NCBI GenBank assembly: GCA_021234155.1
Contig: JAJEKV010000020.1
Span: forward strand, 8,784,563 to 8,848,562
Direction: 5' to 3'
Length of the DNA stretch: 64,000 nt
Source: Isoetes taiwanensis
Lineage: Eukaryota > Streptophyta > Lycopodiopsida > Isoetales > Isoetaceae
The position numbers and the translations under genes were made by a program. This document shows positions 55,768 to 64,000 of the stretch, in pieces (the stretch's first letter is position 1; each line of letters begins with the position of its first letter). The notes beneath the pieces were generated by a model. It ran no database searches. It was given only the letters and a program-made list of their open reading frames with translations, and was not told the DNA's origin.

Positions 55768-56013
55768 TAATTTGGTCTTTTTGCGTCACAGTTTGCCTTA
55801 ATTTTCAAAGACTGATATTTTGTTAATTTCATGCATCTTTTGGATGAAGATGATAAAAGTATTTACAAAAGGAAGCATCTATATGGTTTTCAAATATATG
55901 GATCATGACCTTACACCCGCCTAACATGCCTTTTAGAATTTCACAAAGTAAAGGTTTGTATTCAATCTTTAGTAGATTTAATTATGTTGCTCTAATATAA
56001 GCTTCCAATGCAG

Positions 56014-56191
56014 TGCTACATGAAACAGCAAACAGGTTCTGATAGGTCTTCATTACTGCCACATTAATCATGTCTTACGACGGGATATTAGAGGTGCAAT
56101 GAAGTATGGGCCTACAGTTGACATGTGGTCTGTAGGATGCATTTTTGTCAAGCTTCTTCAGGAAAAGCCTATCTTAGCTGAGAAAAATGGG
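56014..56191 (+). pseudogene. CDKC-type protein kinase fragment
   Basis: After a TGCAG acceptor comes CYMKQ, then a short frame disturbance, then LHYCHINHVLRRDIRG and AMKYGPTVDMWSVGCIF, then a GTACGT donor. These are the catalytic-loop region and the start of subdomain IX of a CDK9/CDKC-like kinase. HRD has become RRD. RDIRG is joined straight to AMKYGP, so the DFG motif, activation loop and APE-like region are absent. Confidence 0.78.
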
Positions 56192-57679
56192 GTACGTTAT
56201 CTAACTTATATTGCTTCTTAATTTATTGACATTCCTTTCTTCATTTAATTACGTCTTTGTTATTTTACGTCTTTGTCTTTGTCAAGACAATGATAATTGC
56301 CCTTTACTATGGCTTAGGGAGTGCAGGAAGGCAACTAGAGGCTCTTATAAGGAAGTTATTCAAGACAACAATAATTGAACCGTTGGGCACCACAGAGTGT
56401 TGATGTTGAACAATGGCCAGTTTGGTACGCTTTCTGCAGCCAGGACTTAGACCTCCTCACGATTAATTGGAAGTCAAGAAAAAAACTTGCCCAATGACCA
56501 AGAACTCTAATAGAGATAATAGAGATACTCTTGGGTGTACAGTGACTGTTAGAATCACTTTAGCATATAGAGCTAAACATTTAGCATATAGAAGTGATTG
56601 TGCACTCATTCCATCAGGGCGATATTAGTGATACTTATTTCTTCACAATAAAACCTGTGGTGTGTTCATATATATATACGTTAGTCATAATGCATCAACC
56701 AGTCCATGTTGTGATTTTAGAGTACAAGCCTCATCTATTGCAACCTACTGTTGATAACCACTTAATACCTATTGGTGGGCATTAATATCTCAAGGAACTA
56801 CATCAAAATAAGCATTATTTATTATACCTATTTCAAGGCAATGTAAATACTATTTCATAGGCCACTCCAATTGTATACAACTCAAATGGCTCAAATGGAC
56901 AAAATTCTAAGATCTACTTACATAGCATCACAACATCATAAGCAATGGTGCCCCCTCCCAACCCAAAATAAACATTGCCCCCTCCCAACCCAAAATAAAT
57001 AGTATAAAATGGAATGCCCATCAACATTTACAAGTCTCCACATTTGAAGGCGTTTTCCCCAAGAACTTTGAACATTTATCTCTAGGAATTGAAGCGTGTA
57101 ACTTTAGGAATTGAAGCATATATTTGAAGGCGTTTTGTCCTTAGACAATGGAAGTCTATATTATAGTCATTATTAATGGCGAATTTGCGTAATCAATTCT
57201 CTATTGTTTAAGAAATAAATAAATAACTTGCTTCTATGCAACCTAGGCATGAGTGTAAGTTGCTGTAACTCAAATAGACTAAAGTATTAACATGACTATA
57301 ATAGTACAGTTGGGACATAAGCAAAGGAGAATGTTGCTATTGTCCATGATACATTTGAGGATCATTGCTGACTAGATAAGAAGCTTTTTTAAGGAATACT
57401 TTAATAGCATAATTGGGTTCTTATAGCGATTGAATCAGAGCATAAATTGAGGTATAGAACCAGATAGCTCATTGAACCTTAATAATATTGTTGGCATATA
57501 ATTTACAATTTTTTAGCTTATGCCCAGCAATGCACAACTCCTTAACTTACCCCTCTAATACTTTTTGGTCATCAATAGGGTCCAAATGTAACACAACGAC
57601 TTGGTTACAAAAACTGGATTATCACTACACATTTTTCTCATTTGAGCCAAAACATTGACAGGCTTCCGACTTAACTTAT
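56192..57679. other. Unassigned DNA upstream of a Helitron end
   Basis: No gene recognised. TTATGCCCAGCAATGC near 57516 is a partial, earlier copy of the Helitron terminal motif. ACCCAAAATAAA occurs twice near 56960-57000. Confidence 0.4.
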
Positions 57680-57707
57680 GCCCAGCAACGCTGGGCACCA
57701 TTACTAG
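57680..57707 (+). mobile_element. Helitron 3' terminus 4
   Basis: GCCCAGCAACGCTGGGC (57680-57696), a perfect 7-bp stem, then ACCATTA and CTAG (57704-57707) followed by T. This is the best example of the four and fits the Helitron rule of a hairpin shortly before CTRR with insertion next to T. Confidence 0.8.
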
Positions 57708-58090
57708 TAGTATAATAAAGTGATCGAACTCTCTACCAAAAATTGATCCCTAGCTCTAAGATGTGCATCCAGTCGTTCAAGCATTTCATGGACAGCCTCC
57801 AAGGTTTCTGGGCGCTCCAATAGCGCTTTCCTACTAGCAATTAGAATGCCCTGAAATATTAAAATGCTGGCCTTCAGTTAAAAGAGATTACAACATATTT
57901 TCTGGAAGTAAAACTTACCTGACGAGACATACCTTTGCCACCTTCTATTTCCTTAAGATTACTTTCATGAAGTGTTGTCCCACTACTAACAAGGTCCAAA
58001 TGGTATCTGCTGTACCCATCTGTGATAAATAGAACATCATCAATGGAATATACAAATCCTTCATAACTGAGAAAGTTTGGGGCTATTAGT
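57708..58090 (-). pseudogene. Two exons of an unidentified conserved-looking gene, cut by a Helitron
   Basis: Minus strand. The first exon (about 58090-57919) encodes YEGFVYSIDDVLFITDGYSR and YHLDLVSSGTTLHE...KGMSRQ, ending at a GTAAGT donor. The second (57852 down to the Helitron edge at 57708) starts after TTTCAG and encodes GILIASRKALLERPETLEAV then HEMLERLDAHLRARDQ. Both are open and well spliced. I do not recognise the family. The Helitron end at 57707 abuts the second exon. Confidence 0.45.
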
Positions 58091-58325
58091 TGACCCATAA
58101 GTGCTTTGGTGAAGCTGAGCTTTTAGTTTGGGGCCATGGTTGATACAATAAAGATTGAATGTTGAAAAGAAAAGCTTTGTAGACTTTGTTCGTAGGGGCC
58201 TGTATCATACAGAAATGTATTTTCCAAGGGAAAACTGCCTTCCATAGTGACAGGGATTGGTTGAGGCATTCAGGACAGTTTCCTATTTCTAGGCCACATG
58301 GCATGGTAAACCTGAAGGATAAAGG

Positions 58326-58432
58326 AGCGTCAGAAAATTTATGCGTTAGATTTTTCATCAGAATTTTCGTCAGAACTTTTCGTCAGTTTTTGCTTCAGCA
58401 TTTTCGTCAGAAAATTCGTCAGATTCTCACTG
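58326..58432 (+). repeat. Degenerate (TTTTCGTCAGAA)n array
   Basis: Seven or eight imperfect units around the core TTTCGTCAG / TTCATCAG. Confidence 0.7.
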
Positions 58433-60145
58433 GAAAAACACATAAGATTTTTCTGACGTATTTTCTGATGCAGAACAGGCATTCTCTTGTAGTGGAAACC
58501 TCTAAGAGAACCTTGAGAATCTTAGAGAATCATTCTCAAGAGATTCTTTTAGAATGTAGGGCACGACAAGAACTTCCACCGTAGGAACATGCTAAAACTC
58601 GAACATGCACCGTAGGACGCATTAAATTTCTTGTATAATTGTATACATATAACTGATAATAGATATATTTTATTTTCAACATCTCCTTGTCCACTATTCT
58701 TTAAGTGGTCCACTATTGATACACCCCTAAGATAAATAGATAGATAGTTAGTTAGTTTTTATGTAACGTGAGCACGCACAAGGTGCATATGTAAGGTGAG
58801 CACGCACGAGGTGCATTGCATCAAGAATGCATGCGTTGTTAGATAATCTAGAAGGTCACTACTAAGTGGAGACTTCAGCATCATTTCCTCATCTCGCTTT
58901 CTCGTCTATCAGTAGTACTCTTCCATATCCCACCATCCGTCTTAGTTTCGTTCATTACCCTGTTCCAGATCCCACCATCCATCTTAGTTTGCTTCATGTA
59001 CTTGTTATTTAATAAATTTCCATGTGACGGGCTCCTCTATTTGAAAGGGTTTTCTTTATCACAAGGCATAAGTGAACATGAACAACCTTTCCAATTTTTT
59101 GCAAGGGTTGTGCAATTCGGATTATAGTGTTAACTACAAGTCTGGCAGTCTTTTTACATCCTCATAGCTGGCGTGGATTTTCCCAAGACTGTTATTTTGA
59201 TGGGAGTGATCCAAGTTTGCTTAATCTATCAAAAGCATGTTGTTGGCTCCAATGCATGATATACAAGAAAGTACATTATAGCCAATAATATACAAGAAAT
59301 AATTGCTTCCACGATACGATCCATGTTCTTTAAGGACTATTTCTGATCCAATGTTCTTTAAGGACTATTTCTTCTGTTAAGGCTATAAGGGAAAACGTTA
59401 GCTTGAATATGCCATTTAGGAAGGCTAGTCAAAGTATACCTTGCAAACATGTATGCTGCAAATGAACTATAACGACAAGTTATGACGTATATGCTTGGCA
59501 ACATATGCTTGGCAACAACTGATGTATACAAAATCATATGTGTTGGAAAGGAACTGACCGAAGGCATAGGGCTAGTTTGGCTTATTTCCCCTCCCCCCCC
59601 GGCTATCTTCCTGCTAATGCTAGGGAAAAAACCACGTGACTAAGAGGGACAGATCTGTACAATGTGTTCAGAGCTGCGAACTATAAGAAGGCTACATCAC
59701 AAGGCACCCAAAATTAAAAAACTACATGGTTTTTTCCTTGGTTATGACTAGAAAACCATTCTATAAAACCAATGGGTGTTTGTGGGTTGATATCTTAAAA
59801 AACCATATGTGGCTAAACTAATGGGTTCTCTTGTTAGGTTTGTTAGGGTGGTATTATGGCATGGTAATCGCAGATGGCCTTTTAGTAGAGTTTGTCAAAG
59901 TGGTATTACATATTGGTAAATGAATGTGGTATACTTATAGTGTTTAAGTGTATGGTTTGTCCATGTGGTATAACATTATGGTTGTGGATGTGGTTTAATG
60001 TAGTGCTTGTTTTGGGTGATTTTATAATGTGGTTGGCTATTGTGATTTTATAATGTGGTTGGCTATTGTAGTATACTGCATGGCTAAATGTCATGGTAAA
60101 GCACATGTGTGTTTGTTCTATATGTGCACGGTTTTGTTTTGCATT

Positions 60146-60336
60146 AGCTATATGGTTCTCATTTATAAACCAGTAATGATATGCTATTTGAAGCATTTCA
60201 AGTTTTTAAGTATAAGACTATTAACGACCGTGGATGGTTTTAGCTATATGGTTCTCATTTATAAACCAGTAATGGTATGCTATTTGAAGCATTTCAAGTT
60301 TTTTAAGTATAAGACTATTAAGGACCGTGTATGGTT
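60146..60336 (+). repeat. 96-bp tandem duplication
   Basis: AGCTATATGGTTCTCATTTA... GACCGTG occurs twice in direct order with about four changes. Confidence 0.92.
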
Positions 60337-60567
60337 TCTTATGTATAGTAGTACTTTTTACTGTTAATTTACTGTATTGTTTTCGTCAATAGCCAATAGG
60401 GAGCAAGGGGATTTGAACCCCAACCATTTCCAAAACTCATGAACAATGATAATTTTATTTCCCCAAATATGTAGAAAACTAATTTAGATCTAACATCTAC
60501 AGCAAAGCAAAAGGTAAACATCTAGTATAGGAGGAAAGTGACGACCTTGCAATACTCACGTACTCAC

Positions 60568-60954
60568 CTCTTCCATGTCAAAGAAAGAAATAAAGCACTT
60601 CAAGACAGAAATAGTTAATGTCGATGCTGGAAAATTAGAAGCCGTTAGTTTATCCTGTGGTATCCCAGAGGCACTTGCCCCTTTAATAGACTTGCACTTA
60701 AGAAATGCATTCCCATCGCCAGATTTAAGTCCATTTGCTGTTCCCTGCGTTACAACAATAGACACAAGTTCCAGCAAGGATGGACTCTTCCTCAGCGTCA
60801 AACCCAATGGACTAGGTTCATCAAGGGGATTGTAGAAACTAAAGGATGATGCCTCGGCAGACACCCACATTTTTTCTTCTGAAACTATATTAGAACTCTC
60901 CGGCAAGGACTGCTGAATGTGAACTCCTTTTGTTTGTGTAGGTAAGCACTCTGT
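60568..60954 (-). pseudogene. ASG1-like gene exon
   Basis: One open exon of about 129 codons with a TTGCAG acceptor and a GAG/GTGAGT donor. It contains FYNPLDEPSPLGLTLRKSPS followed by LLELV, and later KLTASNFPAS. Both blocks are typical of the plant family that includes ASG1 (ALTERED SEED GERMINATION 1), proteins of unclear nuclear function. The following exons of that family are not seen, so this is a partial copy or the rest has decayed. Confidence 0.55.
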
Positions 60955-61693
60955 CTGCAACAATAGATCAGGATATTAATGTCAGTTAGGAACCTAAGAA
61001 CATATGAGCATACTAAACAATACAAACGATTCAACCATATGACATGAAAAAACGTTTCCTATGATCCATTGTTATCAAAATAAAAAAAGCAGCAGCATCA
61101 CAACTATAATTTAATCGTTACAAGACAGAACCCAGTAAATGGACCATATTTCTTGAACTTCATAATCCTGGCGTGGTCAACATCTTAAAATGCAAGAAAA
61201 TGCTCACAAGGTATGTGCATACCTGACATGGTAAAGTTACTGCAGAATCAAGAGTCCTTGATCGCTTTACACAGATGTGGCAATGATATTTGGAAAACAA
61301 CAAAAGATCATGGGTTTGTTTTCTACCTTGGGATGAAGGAAGTAAATGTCGAGTCTGCTAAGATTAAACCTCCATCGCGTGTAAAATGTAATGGAAATGG
61401 AACTCCGCTTACCTGCACCCAATCAACACCTCTTGCAAGAGGTAGAGTGAGGCTTTTTATCCATCGTTCTTATTTTCGTAAAAACCATCATTTGTAATAA
61501 GACCAGCGTTTCAATGGTTTTAATTGATAGCTTCAGGCATTTGTAATAAGATCAGCATTTCAATGGTTTTAACTGATCGCTTGTGTCCATCCCAGTCCGG
61601 TCCGATCTTGTCGATGATTCTTCTGCTCTTTCAAGCAAGAAGCCCAACGAAGGCAACCCATCGTCTTTGCGGACTTTGTTTTACACTGTTACA
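60955..61693. other. Spacer between ASG1-like exon and SAD1 pseudogene
   Basis: No gene recognised. Contains an imperfect 49-bp tandem duplication at 61489-61583 (CATTTGTAATAAGA.CAGC). Confidence 0.45.
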
Positions 61694-64000
61694 TCATTTT
61701 GCAGATGGTCGTTGTTGCTCATATGTCTGCATGTATGCTTCAGGAAGAGCAACCATCTGAGGTAAAGTTTCTGCCACGTGAAGATCTTGCATTTCATACC
61801 TGCCACAGCACCACCAGAATTGTTGACAAGTGTCACTTTATTCTCTATCGTAAATATATCTGTAAAAAAGCTTACGTGTCTCTTCCGATTTGCAATCGAA
61901 CCAACACTCTATATGACCCTTCACCGTGTTTCCCATCATGGACAAGGTTAGCAATTAAATCATACTTTGATCTTGTCTTCTGGTCTCCTTGTGACCTTGT
62001 TTAAAGGGATATAATCCTTCAGCTCCAAGTTCTTCACAGGAAATGTTACTGCATAGGTAATGTCCATCTTAACAGTTATTTGGCTTACTTAATATAAACC
62101 TTGACTAAAGTCCAAAAGGTTGATCATGAAAACCACCTTACCCAAAGTTGGATTCTTCTCAATAAAGAAGTTGTTCTTAGTAAACCGCCTCATGTGTAGC
62201 ATTAAGTATTGTGGAAGCCTAGTCACATGGTATCGCATCCAAGCTAATTGCGGCCTAACAACCTCAATTACAAATTCACCATCAAGCTTCTTCAAGATGT
62301 TAAACAATGGAACCTAGAATAGCAATAAAATGGTTGCGGTCATGTAAGTGAAAATAAAAGAACGTTCATTATGAAAGGTTTGAGCAACATTCGTTACCTG
62401 AGGAATGATATTTTTCTCCATAGCATCCTTGAAAAGCGGAGGTGGAGAAGGTCAAGACCAAGCATTATAAACGGCATTCTGATAGTCTCTCTTTCCACTT
62501 CATATGAGTCGGCTCTTTCATCTTCTCCATTTATTGCCTCGTCCCCTTTATCCATTATACGTCTTTTCTGGACTTCCTTGACTACTTCTAATTCACCCTG
62601 CAATGGAAGATTTTAACATCAAGTTTAACACTAAGGAGCACAGAATTCTATCAAATATAAGCAAAAGATCTTACCTGAAAACATTTGAATATAATGTTTG
62701 CTTTTGGCCTTCTTTGTTCCTCCAAGATCCAGTATGCAAAAGCATTTTAAAAGCCATGATATACATTGGATCTAATTGAGCACCTATCCGAATCGCTTCT
62801 TGCTTGCCATCATTATCTTGCGCAAAAATTCATGCGGACTAACCTGCCCTTTAATTTCGCGGATGCCAAATTTTTCTGGTCAATTCTTCAAATCGGTGAA
62901 CAAGTGGAGACTTGCAGTTACTGTAATTCTCTGGAATCAGAAAAAGTCCGAAGCAGAGTGACCCGCATAAGTGGCTGGATCATAACGTTTACAAAGTCCG
63001 CCTTTATGTTATTCAGGCCCACCTAAAGTACAAAACAAATATTAAATGGAGACAAACGACACAATAATGCATAAGAAAGGATATATTCACCATACCAGGA
63101 AGGTAGTAAGAACCATCTAATGCCCTTGCCCACTGTTTGTTTTAAACCACCTGCTCCACTTGTGCCCTGGTGAATCTGGAGGTTTTAGCAATGAATGCAC
63201 AATCAGATCCATAAGTTAATCAGCTCAGAAAGTCCTTATCATTATTTTAGTTACTTTTTAACGGAAGTTCATGCCATGCAAACAAAGGAGGTAAAACATT
63301 ACGACATACCGGAGATTAAGAACATGCCGAATGTCATCTAAGGAGGGATGGTTGACCTCGTAACCTTCAGGAAGGCAATAAACCTTCTTGGTGTGCAAAT
63401 TAATGGAAACATGGTGGCCTGCTTCAGGGCTATGAGTATGTGCATGAGATTTGCAGCCTCTTCCTTGAAAATATTTCCCAAACACTAAACAAGCATACAC
63501 GTTCAAGTTTCACAAGGAGACCGAACAAAACTTTTCATAGTCGAAATCCAACACCTGCAAAGCGATCCCTCTTAGACAATAACAAAGAAGGAAGAAAAAT
63601 TCTTTCATTCAAACAGAGACATACTGGCATAAATAGTGTGTCCGGACCTTTCAACTAACTGACTAATTTGCAATCTAGTGGCTTACTTTCTATCTGAAAG
63701 AGCTAGCACTTTTTGTACCTGGCGATTGACAGTATCCAGATACGGACAATCTTTTCTAACTTCGGTCTCCTGCGGCTGCCTTGTGGCTGCATGGTGTTCC
63801 TCGTGTTCTTCATCTTCACTCTCATCCTCGACGTTCCTCCTCATCATCCACATCTCCATAAGCAAAGTCGGGAAGTAAAGGATTTATTCCCCATTCCGAG
63901 AAGCTGGCAATCCATTTGAATTTGAGATCACCGCCACCAGCATCATCGGTAACTCCATCTTCTTCTCTTGCCCGCTTCGTAACAAATGTGGAGAGACCTA
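61694..64000 (-). pseudogene. SAD1: SAD1/USP39 (U4/U6.U5 snRNP deubiquitinase-like) pseudogene, 5' end beyond the window
   Basis: Intron-containing minus-strand copy. Exons run from an acidic N-terminus (64000-63719, ending KDCPYLDTVNRQ), through a zinc-finger UBP exon (63554-63310; VYACLVFGKYFQGRGCKSHA), further exons (ARALDGSYYLPG; VGLNNIKADFVNV; KSPLVHRFEELTRKIWHPRN; GELEVVKEVQKRRIMDKGDE), then VPLFNILKKLDGEFVIEVVR and RFTKNNFFIEKNPTL, to the C-terminal YEMQDLHVAETLPQMVALPE and a stop at 61694. In the family this protein is a catalytically dead UBP needed for tri-snRNP assembly and splicing. Here a zinc cysteine is replaced (CLVF for CLVC). There are in-frame stops after SVSL and in QVV*NKQW, and frameshifts near 62430, 62870, 62930 and 61940. 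Introns are kept, so it arose by DNA duplication, not retrocopying. Confidence 0.88.

Larger units (their letters stand above)
58091..60567. other. Intergenic DNA with small tandem repeats
   Basis: No gene recognised. Includes a degenerate TTTTCGTCAGAA-type array (58326-58432), a 96-bp tandem duplication (60146-60336) and, near 60398-60412, GGGGATTTGAACCCC, which resembles an antisense tRNA T-arm or box B but lacks the rest of a tRNA. Confidence 0.4.

Noticed and set aside
60398-60412. tRNA gene suggested by GGGGATTTGAACCCC
   Set aside because: Only a T-arm-like palindrome is present; no acceptor, D or anticodon arms could be placed. Similar text at 51905 is part of a tandem repeat.
61524-62004. 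Plus-strand frames of 60-101 codons
   Set aside because: They are antisense to the recognisable C-terminal exons of the SAD1/USP39 pseudogene.

Overview
The window looks like nuclear DNA of a land plant. Genes have GT-AG introns, and there is a secreted Ole e 1-type proline-rich protein, relics of plant gene families (SAD1/USP39, SAM50, CDKC-type kinase, LURP-one, PPR) and many plant-type transposons. The best LINE here has a reverse transcriptase unlike the usual flowering-plant L1 type (for example QAGFR..HSTLDHA). Crypton-type and Rep-type relics are also present. A large-genome, non-flowering vascular plant (fern or gymnosperm) fits best, but this is inference. Nearly all the DNA is repeat or decayed gene. 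Only one gene looks intact: the two-exon proline-rich protein gene at 41149-43385.

Layout. 282-2365: a Ty3/gypsy integrase-chromodomain relic, then a LINE ORF1-like relic with a poly(A) tail. 4500-5772: a poly(A)-tailed retrosequence. 6351-20842: a damaged second copy of the proline-rich gene. Upstream it carries two MITEs and a foldback hairpin. Its exon 2 is split at 8641 by an LTR retroelement whose two LTRs face each other (8642-19833, 5-bp target duplication). One arm of that element is itself split by an 8.9-kb terminal-inverted-repeat element (10861-19795) filled with pyrimidine-rich DNA and containing a minus-strand retrosequence. 23620-28647: a long LINE in which ORF1 and ORF2 share one frame and are separated by a single TAG. 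28650-36900: poly(A) sequences, a head-to-head pair of short elements with (TATTC)n tails, a MITE and Helitron 3' ends. 37050-40487: a cloverleaf-like foldback sequence beside an element with 31-bp inverted ends that encodes a broken Crypton-type tyrosine recombinase. 40920-43385: the intact proline-rich gene. 44258-45766: a gypsy-type LTR. 46043-49000: gene fragments. 49506-51275: a MITE and a Rep (HUH endonuclease, Replitron-like) relic. 52643-53042: a MULE-type MITE. 54933-57707: a Helitron 3' terminus preceded by fragments of at least two host genes in the same direction. 57708-64000: minus-strand exons of an unknown gene, an ASG1-like gene and a SAD1/USP39 pseudogene that runs off the window.

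The genes do not form a working pathway. The region reads as a layered record of insertions. The two proline-rich copies lie in the same direction about 33 kb apart, and the better copy serves as the empty-site control that dates several insertions in the worse one. The most unusual items are the Crypton-type element with inverted ends, the adjacent three-armed foldback, the Rep relic, the LINE with a possible readthrough stop, and the self-complementary LTR element.
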